Positions 1-11,294 of a stretch of DNA of 64,000 nucleotides are shown here, in pieces. Source of the stretch: Moringa oleifera (lineage: Eukaryota > Streptophyta > Magnoliopsida > Brassicales > Moringaceae); NCBI GenBank assembly GCA_021397835.1, contig JAJFZO010000049.1, forward strand, positions 5,833,001 through 5,897,000, given 5' to 3'. Within the stretch, counting starts at the first letter, position 1; the number at the start of each line of letters is the position of its first letter. The position numbers and the translations under genes are program-made. Under the pieces are notes generated by a model. It did not search any database, was not told the DNA's origin, and saw nothing but the letters and a program-made list of their open reading frames with translations.

Positions 1-189
1 AGAAATTTTAAATGAAGCTCAATCTAGTGAAACATAGTTTTGGAGTATCTTCAGAACAAATTAAAAAAATAAAATAAAATGAAGCAGTCATAAGGATGGA
101 ATGTTTAAACAATGTGAAACATTTTTAGAGCTTGACAAGAAAAATCACTACTTTGAGTAGATTCATTTGAAAGTCAACATAGAAGTGCT

Positions 190-1140
190 TGCTATTCTTC
201 AAAACTCTAAGCAATGTGAAAGAGTATCAATGGACCCCAAATGCCAAAAAGCTTTCCAATAATTGAAGAAGTACTTGCAAAATCCACCACTTCTCTCATG
301 ATCAGAGGAAAATGAGATTCTTCATGTGTATTTTTCAGCAACTCCCTGAGGCTATTAGTGTTGTATTGGTTAGAGTGGAAAATGAAAAACAAAAGCCTAT
401 ATAACTATGTCGGTGGAATACTACATAATTTCAAAACTCATTATTCAAGGATTGAGAATGTCACTTGTGGATTAATAATAGTTACCAAAAAGCCAACTCA
501 CTACTTTCAAGCACACAATATTATTGTGCTATTTAATGAAACTCTAGGGCAAGTGTTTCATAAACCCAAAATTTCAGGAAGGACAGTGAAGTGATTAATT
601 AAACCTGGAGAATTTGGCATTAGTCATCAACCTAAAACAACCTTTAAAGCATAAGTTTTGACCAATTTTATTATAAAGTGTATGATTTAAGAAGCAGAAA
701 CGAATCTGACTTAAGATTTCCAATTGAAATTGTAAAGAGATCCCCAAAAGGGAAAAATTATCATGATAAAAAAACAGAAGAGCTAACTTTGTAGTTGTGG
801 GTACATGGAGCAAGTAGTAAAAGAGGTTACGAGGTTGAAATTATCTTATCTATGTCTGATATGTAGTGACCCTTGACTTGCCCTCACCTCATAGAATAAT
901 AAGGCATAATGTAAAGCTATTTTAGTAGAAATTTTGGGATGATTAAGGAGGAGCAAGTCACTAAATTACATATCTATTGTAACTCTCAACTCATAGTCAA
1001 TCAAGCTTTAGGTAGATATGAAGCTCGAGAACCTCAAATGACAATGTATCTATACAAAGTTAGAGAGATATCAAGTCATTTTGAAAAGTATCGAATTGGC
1101 TAAGTTTAAAGAGAAGACAATTCTCAAAATGATATGCTCT
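190..1140 (+). pseudogene. Ty3/gypsy (Tat-type) pol remnant: RT tail, RNase H and extra RNase H
   Basis: Read across frame breaks, this stretch matches the end of a plant Ty3/gypsy polyprotein. It starts with a block like FxWTPxCQKAFQ followed by LKKYLQNPPLLS (RT/RNase H connection). The 358-594 stretch follows with HYSRIENVTCGLIIV, YFQAHNIIVL and GQVFHKPKISGRTVK. After that come GEFGISHQPKT and, near 790-850, LWVHGASSKRGYEVEIILS, the start of a second RNase H. At 945-1090 come LHIYCNSQLIVNQALG and YEAREPQMTMYLYKVREI. A second, archaeal-like RNase H after the first is the hallmark of the Tat lineage. Many stops and frameshifts make it inactive. No LTR is recognisable and the left end is cut by the window edge. 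Confidence 0.75.
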
Positions 1141-1469
1141 AAAAAAAATGGCAGCTTTGAGATATTACCAATCAAGCAATACTTTCACTAACGTATGAAA
1201 AATCTTTAGCATATAACAAATGGAAGCTATGCTTGTATCAACATCAATGAATTGGACCATTCTAATGATTACGTATTAAAAGTCTTTAGCATATAACATT
1301 TGCACCATTTATTACCACTTTATTTGTTACCACATTCACACCATTTAGTGTTAGCTTTCATTTTTTTTGCACTATTTTGTCATTATCTATTGTACTATTT
1401 GTTGTCATATTTTCACACCAATTAGAGATAAAAATAGTATGTTTTTGCATCATATGTGTGGATTGCTTT
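1141..1469. other. intergenic AT-rich stretch
   Basis: No convincing coding or structural signal. It may be further decayed retrotransposon between the RNase H remnant and the DUF1985-like remnant. Confidence 0.5.
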
Positions 1470-2420
1470 GAATGTTTTCCTCTTTTTTTTTTCTTCTATG
1501 CTTTGACAATCTTTATAATATGCATATGATACTAGTGTCAAAAGTTTTCAAGTTCGACAAGGTGAAGATAATGAAACATTGTAACACCAATGTGCAACCA
1601 ACATTTAAGTCAATGTTTAAAGGATCTGAGGACAATGGCCAAATGAGAAACCTGTTCAAGACCACTGCTTTTGGTCATTTTTTGGAGCTGTCCACTTTGA
1701 AATTCAGTATATAGATAACCGACAGTATGTTGGTGCATGTAAAGAAATAGCCCAAGACTAATTACATAGTGTTTGTGCTTTCGTCACACGATGTGATATT
1801 GAGTGGCATTGAGTTTTGTCTCATCACAAGTTTGAGGTTTGGTGATGTGCCAAAGATTACAATAATCGAAGCTCGAGAATTCAAGCTCGAGAATTTAACA
1901 TTCTTTAGAGATATTTTAGTGGACAAAATAAATTAAATAAGGATTCTGTGATGGTTTAAGTTGCAAAAAGGAGTGTTTGAATACCTGGAGGATGCAATGG
2001 TAACTCATCTTTGCATGGCAAATGACTTGGACAACAACAGCTAGCCTTGGACGACTACATTATCTATGCATTCTCTAGCACAGTTCAAGGCAGCTGTTGC
2101 AAATCACAAATTCAAGAGTAAAGGGTCATACAATCTCTATGGTTTTGCACGGGTTTTATAAGGTAATAACTAGTTTTCACGCTATTTTTTTATTTTGTTT
2201 GTTCAATACTTGGAATTGAATTTTTTTAACATATTTTTTTATTTTTTAATAATAGATATTTACTTTTGAGGTGATTCCCAATTTTAGAAAGGTTTTGACA
2301 AATAAAGTGTCACCTGATGTGATGCCGTCGTTTCTTTGTTAGTTTTTTACTTTGATGTTAAGAGGCAACCCAATGAGGCTAATTTTTACTAAATTAATAA
2401 GTATTGACATTTTATAACTT
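1470..2420 (+). pseudogene. DUF1985-like transposon-associated protein remnant
   Basis: The plus-strand frame at 1610-1715 reads FKTTAFGHFLELSTLKFSI, and after a stop 1725-1900 reads MLVHVKK then VILSGIEFCLITSLRFGDVP. This order (FGHFL, then a xLVH block, then EFCLITGLRxG) is that of the plant DUF1985 domain, found in Ulp1-protease-carrying Mutator-like transposons and related host copies. About 1965-2160 continues with VFEYLEDAMVTHLCMAND and QFKAAVANHKFKSKGSYNLYGFARVL. An intron-like gap follows, then an FEVIPNF segment (2270-2400) resembling the block after DUF1985. Stops and frameshifts are numerous. No Ulp1 catalytic motif is visible. Confidence 0.55.
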
Positions 2421-3409
2421 TTAATTTTTTTAATGTGTTCAACAGCAACAAAAAATATCAAAATAAGCCAAAAAATGTGCATCATCATCATTTACTAGTG
2501 ATGAAAAGGTACTTATTGGATCACATCGAATGACACAACACATTGTAGCTGGTGATAATGACGATGAGACTCTAAATAATGAGAAATGGCAAAATCTGTC
2601 CTAAAAATTAATTGTGATCCCACTTTCACATTAGCCTTTACGTCGACCTCAATGCTCTCCAGAAGCGGCACAAGGTAATACAAAATGAGCATATTATGGA
2701 TTCGACTGCTTAGTGACTAAGAAGTTAGTGTGCACTTCTATGGCCTTGATTTTAATACGAATTCTTTCATCTAATAATTTTGTTTCGATTAATAAATTGA
2801 AATTAATTTAATAAAATAACAAAAGAACAATAACATACAGTAATAAAATAATAAATTAGCTAAATTTTTTGTTACTTGAAAAAAAAGAAGGAAAATGAAA
2901 ACTCAAAAATTTCTCTAACCTTTTTCTTTCTTTCTTTCTGCTCTTTCTTAGAAAACAATGGAAGAAAGCTCATAATTCTATTTCTGCTTTCTCTCTATAG
3001 CTGCCTATTTCTTTTTCAAAATGAAAGAAAATGAAAATTTCAAACTCTTTTTCCTTTGTCCTTTTGTTTTTTTTTTTTTTTTGTTTTTTTCCTTTTTCTA
3101 CTGGCTATCTATGTCTCACAAGCATAGACAATCGGTGTAAGTATCACCACATATGCGGAAATTTTGAACAAAGGACAAGGAGGAGATTACAACATGCACT
3201 GTACACAGAATCCAAAAGAGTAAGATTAAAATAAAATAGTGAATTGCTTTTAAAAAATAAATTTATAATTAAAGTAACATTGGTGTTAGTCATCTATGAG
3301 TTTTGAGTACTTATCAAAGATGATGTATGAATTGAGCTTATGTAATTCTCTACGTAGTTGTTTACAAATTATGTAATTATTCATAGGAAATAAATCTTAG
3401 TTTGTATGA

Positions 3410-3413
<4 letters not shown>
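2421..3413. other. intergenic, low-complexity
   Basis: AT-rich DNA with pyrimidine-rich patches (about 2925-3100). A hydrophobic 67-residue frame at 3031-3234 is mostly encoded by a T-run and I do not accept it as a gene. Confidence 0.5.

Positions 3414-3444
<31 letters not shown>
3414..3444. repeat. (TA)n microsatellite
   Basis: Uninterrupted alternating A/T of about 30 bases. Confidence 0.95.
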
Positions 3445-3449
<5 letters not shown>

Positions 3450-3539
3450 CAGCCAGGTTATGGACAGAATTTTTCTCCATCTAAAATATATTGTCTAATA
3501 TATATGTTGATCGTCACGGGAACCATATCTTAAGTTTCT

Positions 3540-4034
3540 CATAAAGCAAAATTATAACCTCTGTTATCCAAGAATTTTTGTGGAAGTCGCTTAAAAGGAA
3601 AAAAGGTGGGACATGCTTATATTATTGCATTCTCTACTACGATAACAATTTAGATTTTCAAGCTCTCTTATGTTTATGTCTTGGCGAAGTTCATTAATGT
3701 TGACCACGATATAATGATCTGTTAAGAATTAATGATCATTAACATAACATGACATCATGTGATCCACATACAATATATAGTAGTAATTAATTACCGACAA
3801 TCTGTCTTCCACATGGAAAAAATTAGAGAAATTTGTGCTAGCATTATTGATGCTTATCTGAATTTCGATTCTTAATACATTTGACATATTAACTTTTGTT
3901 TTTATATTTGATGAATACTTACTAATTAATGCAAGAATCATTAGAACCTTAAAATCAACTAGCTTGTGCATATCTTAAAATGATCCTGTGTGTGACTCTG
4001 CAACTAGAAACTTGGAAATCAGATCTCCTTACTC
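3540..4034 (+). promoter_or_regulatory. duplicated upstream region of proteinase inhibitor gene 1
   Basis: Blocks here match the upstream region of the second inhibitor gene (about 13340-14042). Examples are GTTATCCAAGAAT at 3562 against GTTATCCAGGAAT at 13345, and AGAAACTTGGAAA just before each TATA box. The gene duplication therefore carried several hundred bases of promoter with it. Confidence 0.6.
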
Positions 4035-4042
4035 TATATAAA
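4035..4042 (+). promoter_or_regulatory. TATA box of inhibitor gene 1
   Basis: TATATAAA lies 85 bases before the ATG, the same spacing as in the second inhibitor gene. Confidence 0.7.
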
Positions 4043-4119
4043 CACTACTTTTCCACCATTGAAAAGACACTTAACTATTGGCAACACCATACAAAGAGAA
4101 AGTGGTAGCTAGAGAAGAA

Positions 4120-4534
4120 ATGGAAACCTGCAGCTGGATAGGTACCTCAAGTTACTCTATGACTTCTCTTTTTTCTCTTTTTTTTTTTTTGTTTTTTGTC
4201 TGATAAAAAACTTTGGGTTGTGCATATATGTGTGTGATAATTTTAATCCTCCATTATCTTGTTATAGCACTTAATATCACGACGCAACAGTAAGTTGGTT
4301 GTATCTGTGACCGAGAAGCTTATGCAAAATGAACTTACAGGTAAGAACTCACGGCCGGAGCTTCTTGGAACTGATTCCTTGTTTGCAGTTATGATCATAA
4401 AGACACAGAATGCCTATGTTCACCCAATTATCGTGCCGGAAGGTTCCCCTGTGACTGCCGACATCAGGTGCGATAGGGTTTGGGTTTTTGTTAACAGTGA
4501 CGATGTGGTCGTTCAAACTCATACCGTCGGCTAG
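4120..4534 (+). CDS. potato inhibitor I-type serine proteinase inhibitor, copy 1 (two exons)
   Basis: Small canonical serine proteinase inhibitor of the potato I family (I13, same fold as CI-2 and eglin). Exon 1 is 4120-4141, a GT-AG intron is 4142-4340 and exon 2 is 4341-4534, giving 71 residues without an obvious signal peptide, the usual length. The start METC matches copy 2 and the splice restores IGKNS. Seen in the protein: GKNSRPELLG (8-17), the binding loop GSPVTADIRCDRV (42-54), WVFV and a C-terminal G. By alignment with CI-2 and eglin the scissile bond is Ala47-Asp48; Arg50 and Arg53 are the loop-supporting arginines. Cys4 and Cys51 could form the disulfide seen in many members. Oddity: the nearly invariant Trp of SWPEL is Arg12 here. 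Family members act on chymotrypsin-, elastase- or subtilisin-like enzymes and are often wound/jasmonate induced; induction here is inference. Confidence 0.88.
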
Positions 4535-5960
4535 AAGATTCGTCACATCATTTTCTTTTGCTATTTCGTTTTGTATCTTGTCTGGTGAATTAATAATGTA
4601 ATAATTGTAAAGTTGCGCGGTTCTTTAACTGACCCTACATTTGTCTGATGTTGTTCTTAAGCTCTACAAATTAAGAAAATCACTTATGCACTTACCGGCC
4701 TAAAACCAACCTTTATATGATCAAGACTTCTCCTAATGCTTACCAAGTTTGCATTTCCCATGCAACTCAGCAAGTCAACCAGACTTCTTGGAGAATAGAT
4801 TTCATATCCAACAGCACAACTACTTATAAAAATTTTCTGGATTCTCTTAGTAGACAGATAAAAGCATGGGAAAGAGATAAAATGTCTCTCTTCCCAAATT
4901 TTTTCCACTGAATGTTTTCAAATTTCATTTTCTATTTCTTTCTTTTAGGCCTCAGAATTTTATCCTTCTCCGGCCTCTATATCACTTCCAGCAGACACAT
5001 GCACAAAGAGAAGGAAAAAGATAATTAAATATATGCATATATATCTTTACTCGTAATTTTTGCTCTCAGGTATCTCTCTCTTATCTTTTTGCAAAGTGAG
5101 AATACATCGAAAAACATCAAAATCTAGCTCAATGGTCCAAAAGCTTTTTGTATACATGACAAAAGCATTTGGATCCCATCTTACTCCCTCACTTTGATTT
5201 TTATACACTCACATCTCTTCTCTCTCTTTCATTTTGATTTTTAAAAATTCACTCAGTTTTCTTTTAAATCAATTTTAAAAAATCGAGAGTCCAAAATCCT
5301 GATTGTTTAGAATAATTGAGATAATTTGGATTTTGGTCAAAGATGAAATGAACCAAATCATCCCATCAAATCCCCAAAGCCATCTATTGAGGTAATGGTC
5401 TTTCCTATTTGTCTCTCCACAGCTCCTTTGGATGGGCGTCCAATTAATTCCAATCAGATGTCTACGTCGAATGGTTTATGTTACAGAAAATAAACACATT
5501 AAAATCCATAATAACATATTACTTAGTGAAAAACAAATGGGTCAACTTGAATAATTTATTAGCCATGTCTTAACAGCCCTCCATTTACACAAGCACTAGA
5601 ACAAGCACATAGTCCGTTAGACGCAATGAGAGCTCTACCGTCATGATAACCCAATAGACCCGAGCTGTTGCATGGATCCAATCTTCCTAGCAAAATGCTA
5701 ATCCCTTTGAGACAACAACGCTTTGGCAAAAGTTGATAATTAAGTTGGGTGCCTAGGTCAAACAGATGACGAAAGCAGAAAAATAAGATACTGACAAACA
5801 AATCGAAACCAAACCTCCATTTTCACTCACCATTATGGAAGAACTGGTTACTGGTAATCTTAAACAACTGAAGATCCAAGGCTATAATGGAACTACTAGC
5901 CCTTGGGTCAATGTGAAGTGATTCAAGGATGCACTACTACGGCAGAAAGTATCGGATGGC
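4535..5960. other. 3' region of inhibitor gene 1 and intergenic DNA
   Basis: The first about 130 bases match the 3' region of inhibitor copy 2 (both contain GGTTCTTTAAC), so they are its likely 3' UTR. The rest shows no supported gene. A short frame near 5836 reads NLKQLKIQGYNGTTSPWV, faintly like an NB-LRR leucine-rich repeat, but is too short and broken to call. Confidence 0.5.
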
Positions 5961-5961
5961 A

Positions 5962-6370
5962 CCTGTTAACGGATTTGCCCAAAACAAAGTGGCCCAATTA
6001 AGTCAAGGCAAGCTTAAGCTTGTTAAAACAAGTGAGGCCCATATCAAGAGACTAAGTCCAATGGACAACAAGACCAATAACCAAACCAGTATTATAGTGT
6101 AAATAATTTACAGATGCACTTTTGATTGTATTCTTTACATAGATTAAGAAGATGATATAATTCTTGATCTACATATGAATACAATACATAGGGCTCAAGG
6201 TTTTTCACTGAGCCATCATTATTCATACAGAAATGATCTAGCCTGCAGTAGAATAAAAGCTACATCTTTCATCTTGGTACGAAAGCCTCATTGAGACCTA
6301 TGCTGATGGCTTCTCCAGTGAATCAAACTCCACCGATATTGCTTCCCAACAAGCTGTAAATAAAAAGGTC
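5962..6370 (+). mobile_element. possible copia-type LTR and leader remnant
   Basis: The segment begins TGTTAACGG, ends near a CA (about 6264) and is followed by TTGGTACGAAAGCC, resembling the initiator-Met-tRNA primer-binding site of Ty1/copia elements. A following TPPILLPNKL reading is compatible with the start of a copia gag. No second LTR or target duplication is seen. Weak. Confidence 0.3.
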
Positions 6371-9300
6371 ATCAAAAATCTATTCCCATTCTCTACTTCA
6401 GTGAGTTTTCAATTTAACTTCAAGCTTGAGAGAACTACATTGTCATAATGGAAGAAATATTAACAATTTTTTCGGCAATGATTTGGCTTAATGTTTGGAG
6501 TTGCCACCAATTCAATTGAAGTAGAATTGAATACACCTATTAAAATTAAAGCAGCTATTCTTTTTCACCAAAAATTTAGATTCGGTAGTTGGTTATGCTC
6601 AGAGTAAGATTAGCATCCCTTAACACCCAAAATTGGTACCATTAAAGTGGTTTTATGACTGTGTGCTCCAACAATTTAACTATATAACCAAAAAAAATAT
6701 ATATGATGATGATGCAGATGACATGAAGATTTCAAGAATTGCTTCATCGATTAATCTGAAAATCTTAAAAGAGAGATTCCACAAAGCTATCACTACTACC
6801 CTGGCTTCCTAAAATAGTTCATGATTTTTTAAAACAACAAAAAATTAGAAACAAGCTCTCGCTATGAACTCTTTCTCCTAAAACTGTTTAATTAGTATGA
6901 ATCGAGCAACAAGCTACTGCTATGCCCTCTCATTCACAAAATTCCTTTTGTTAATAAAACGAATGGTAATTCAAGATAAAACATAACTATATACCCAACA
7001 AAAAAATACACATAATATAAGGAATAACTTTGCCTATGAATCTTTGACTGAGAGGTTTTTATTGAAATATCATCAAACAATTTCACTTACAACTTTTACA
7101 CAAAGATCTACAGGGAATTTAAGTACATATACAAACCTGCTAGCAAAAGTGTCTACTAACAGGGATTCCTTCCTACAAATTAATTTTTGTTAAAGACGCT
7201 CGCTCAAGAATCTACAAGAATCCAAGAAGCTCAAAAAAAAAAAAAATCTCAAGAAAACTTTCTATGAAGCTCACAAGAAAAACTCTCTATTTCTTAAATG
7301 ATGATTTTGCAGAGTTAAAGAAGAAGCTCCAAATTTTTGGAATCTGCTGAATACTGTTATATCTCTGATTTTTTTTAAGCTTGCTGAATGAGCAGTGCCC
7401 CAGTTTTAAACTTTTGGGAATGATAATTTCAAGTGAATTGTTTGAAAATACGGCAAGTAATACCTTAAATTTTGGTTCATTTAAGCCAGATCCTATTGCG
7501 TGGACACGCAAACCAGTTGATTAACCATCATTAAGCAAATTTGGAAGTAATTTGAGTCACTATATTAATTGAAAGTCTTTTTGTAATTTTTCGAAAGTTT
7601 TCTTTTTTTCTTTTTTCTTCTCTGTTTCTCTTTTCTTTTTAATCACCATAGATCCAATGTTTTGAATTTTTCTCTACTAATGTTGTCAATTACCAAAGTT
7701 AGAGATCAAAAAGTCTTTATAAAAGGTCATAATGTTGCGGTAGGTTGATTGGGCAAAGAAAGGAGTAAAAGAAATTAACTCAAACTGAGAAGTCTCTAAT
7801 TGAAGTATGCTCGCAAAAGACATATTTGGTCAACCTGATGATCTAGTTGAATGTTTTCCCCTTTTTTTCTTCATTTTTTGTTTTGTTTTTCATTTCTATT
7901 TTTTTCTATGTTTTTTATTTCTCTTTTTTTTTTCTTTCCAAATTCTCAAAGTCTCATGTCCATATATTTTGATTCCACAATTGTTATTATGTTCTTTTTT
8001 TTTCCCTCTTTCGTTTTTCTTCTCTTTTTCTTTTTAACTTTTTCCACGAATGCTTCTCTCCCTTTTTCCAGCATACTCAATTAGTATTTCCTCTAGATGC
8101 AGAAGGTAAGTAACTTCATTTTGTTGGCTAATTAGAAGGTATGAAGGATGTGGGTCAACAGAAAGAAAAAGCTACCTCTTCAAGGCTAAAAAGGGTAACT
8201 AACAATGAAAATCGTGCCATAATAGCATAATATTGAAAGATCCTTTTTGGCTACAAAAGAAGTTGTCTATATCATCTCTTCAATATTAACATGACTAAGA
8301 TTTCGCCTTGAGAATTCATTGATTGGATTCTAGTGTATGACATGATCGAAAATTAGTGTTTAGTAAGCCTAAATTATTTTTTCATTCAGCCAGATGAAAG
8401 TCAACACATGGTTATGCACTTTTGTATGTACAAGGATGAAGCTTAAGTAATAGCTCACTCAAAATATATGCTTAATAGGACTCTTTCGCCATGATTCCTT
8501 CTTTTTTATTCTTTTCTTTTTTACTTTGTTCTCTCTCTATCTCTTTCATTTTTCTTTTTATCGAGGTAAAAATTGTCATTAACTCCACCAGAATCATTTT
8601 TTGGGATATGACTCAAAAATATTATGAATGACATTGATATCATTTTCAAAAAAGGAGTATCAAACAAAGTATTAAGTGAAGAAGAAAAATTGATTTTTTT
8701 GGTTTTATTTTGATTACTTCATTGAACAAAGTTATGACATTTTATAGTATCAACTGCAAAAAGAATAATCGGCAAAACTTAATTGTTGTTTATTTGATCA
8801 ATACAAATTTGGATGATAAGGACAAATCTAGTAATCTTAATGCTGTATTTCCCAACATTACTAGAGTCTTGGTCTCCCAAGCTCTAGCCATTAATTTTCA
8901 GCTATCCTTAGGCCTGCAACAAATTATTTCTCACATTCAACTCTGTATCAAATCCTTTCATCTTGTCGTCCTTAAAGGATTGCACCCTATACTTAAAAAG
9001 CTATATAGTTTTCAATATCATGCCCCAATGCCCTATGCATGTAGCGTTTGCATCATACCATTAAGGGTACAATGGCTATAATGGCCTTAGAAATTTCAAG
9101 GCAATGCATCTTTTTTCTAATAGTTGAAGGGTACAACTCAATGTAAGACGTCAAGATTGGCCAAATAAGCACCCTTCAACACTGATTCTATTCTCATGGA
9201 TCTTTTGAGCAGAAAGTGGCAATGTCATTTACTGTCGTAAGAATATCAACCTTGAAGGTGATATTTATGTTGTTGATATTGGTAGAAGCAGGATGTAAAG

Positions 9301-9698
9301 GTCTTAGAAATGATTGTTGAAATATTGTCACTTATAATTATATTGATGGGTGATATAAAAATATTATTTATTTTTTAAAAAAATTATTAATTGTTAATAT
9401 AAAAATTTGATATTTTATTTTTATTATATTTTATAAAAATATAATTATAAATAATATTTATTTTTGTTTTTTAAATATTATAATAATTATTAGAATATGT
9501 ATATATTTTTTTAATTGAAAATATACAAATTTACTTAAAAGATATACAAGTAAATTTGGAATAGTTTATTCTAAAAAACATCTAAATAAAATTCTTATTC
9601 CTATTCCTAAACAGCTTATTATGAATTCAATTCATCATTCATATTCCTAACTATTCTGAATCTTATCTATTATGATTTTTGTATGTTAACATTTATAC
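6371..9698. other. intergenic; strongly pyrimidine-rich block at 7590-8060
   Basis: No gene is supported. Around 7590-8060 the plus strand is extremely T/C-rich, which creates Phe/Leu/Ser-rich open frames (7807-8084) by composition alone. A 123-codon frame at 8710-9081 has no recognisable domain and no coding-like context. Confidence 0.5.
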
Positions 9699-11294
9699 CA
9701 CTACTACAAATAAAAATTTTAATGATAGTTAAAAATGGCTTTTAGTGACAATTGTAAAGCTTTTATCTTTGTTTATGTCATTAAGGATGGGCTTTTAATG
9801 ACAGTTCTATCAGAACTGTCGTTAAAGCCCCCCTTATAACGATAGTTCTCATAAGAATTGTCATTAAAAGCCTCTCTTTAACAATAATAGTTTTAATAAA
9901 ACTGTTATTAAAGGCGCTCTTGTAATAACAATTCTAATAAAACTATCATTAAAGACCTCTTTTTTTATAACAGTTATGATAGAACTGTCATTAAATATAT
10001 ATACTTTTTATTAATTTTAAAATAAATACAAAATTTCTATTTTCAAATTATCCAAAACCTACATATATAAAATTTTTCATCTCTTTCACATCAACCATAT
10101 ATATCAATACAATTCTTCATAATATGCAACCAAAATCTTAATTATTATAATTAACATCTAATTAACATCAGAATATAAATTCATTTAATTAACATCTAAT
10201 TAATTTATTAATTAATTTAAAAATCTTAATAATTATTAAATAATAAATTCATTAATATATACTCATTTATACCAAATATATTCATCTAAATATACTTATA
10301 GAATAACCCAAATTTCATCAACAAAAATCCACCAAACACACTTAATAAAAAACTTTTCAAAATAATATACATTCTTAATATGTTTTTAAATCAAAATTAA
10401 TCAAATTGAATAAAAATTATGAAACATAAATTTCATAAAAAAAATTAAATCTATACCGAAATACTTATATATGTTTGAATGCCAAAGATGAAGGAATAGA
10501 AGGGGAGGGTGCGGCTACTCCTTGTGAAAATTAAGACAAATGAGAGAGAAGAGAGTAAGGAGAAAGTAAATAAAAGAGGGCTGAAGAGAGGCAGTGCGGC
10601 TGCTAGCATCTAACCTAACTACTTCTGGATAAAAAGCAAATAGGAAAAAGATCGAAGAGAGGAATTGCGGCTGCCAGCAGCTGGTCTAGCTGCTTCTAGA
10701 CGTATAGCAAAGAGGAAAAGGATGAATGAGAGAGTAAAAAATTGGCACCTCGTTACTAACAGGATCTAAAGACTAATTAAGGATCCCTAGCTGCGTAAAC
10801 CAAGACTAGAAAGCCTTTAACAGTAGTTCTACCAAAATTGGCATTGAAGGTCAAAGATTTTCATGCCAGCTCTACCAGAATTAGCATTGAAAGCTATCTT
10901 TCATAGGCCAGAACTGGCATGAAGAGTACGAGATATCCTTCAACACCTGTTCTAGCAAAACTGGCATTGAAAGACACAGCCTTTCACACCAGTTATGGCA
11001 AAATAAGTGTGAAAATATATTGAAGGCTATCCCCATCCCAGGGCTGGTTATGTGAGTGAAGGCCTTTAATGCAAGTTCTTAATCCAAGGATGGTCTTTTA
11101 ATGCTAGTTCTTATTGAACTGACGTGAAAGGATAATCTTTAATCTCAGTTTATTATTAACTGACGTTAAACATCCCATTTTTAATGACAATTTTGAAAAA
11201 ACTGTCATTAAAATTGTTAAGAAACCTTTTAATGACAGTTTTTTGAATAACTGTCATTAAATTATTGTTACTTATTATAATTTTTGTGGTAGTG
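9699..11294. mobile_element. non-autonomous CACTA (En/Spm)-like element, 1.6 kb
   Basis: The left end reads CACTACTACAAATAAAAAT. The right end, read on the minus strand from 11294, begins CACTACCACAAAAATTATAA. Both ends carry arrays of short palindromic subterminal units of the form TTTAATGACAGTT(n)AACTGTCATTAAA (9780-10000, and 11160-11265 with diverged copies from 10810). Such subterminal arrays are where CACTA transposases bind. There is no transposase coding between the ends, so it is non-autonomous. TTATA occurs immediately outside both ends (9693-9697, with one extra C, and 11295-11299), compatible with a target duplication, although CACTA elements normally make 3 bp. Confidence 0.82.

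Noticed and set aside
3031..3234. 67-codon frame with hydrophobic N-terminus, secreted-peptide-like
   Set aside because: The hydrophobic part is a poly-T tract; no family motif, no TATA or context, unlike the true peptide genes.
5836..5900. Short LRR-like reading NLKQLKIQGYNGT
   Set aside because: Only about 20 residues, followed by a stop; chance or an undetectably small NB-LRR relic.
7807..8084. Two overlapping Phe/Leu-rich frames
   Set aside because: Produced by a pyrimidine-rich tract; low complexity, no start context.
8710..9081. 123-codon open frame
   Set aside because: No domain, no promoter-like context, composition like the flanks; probably chance.
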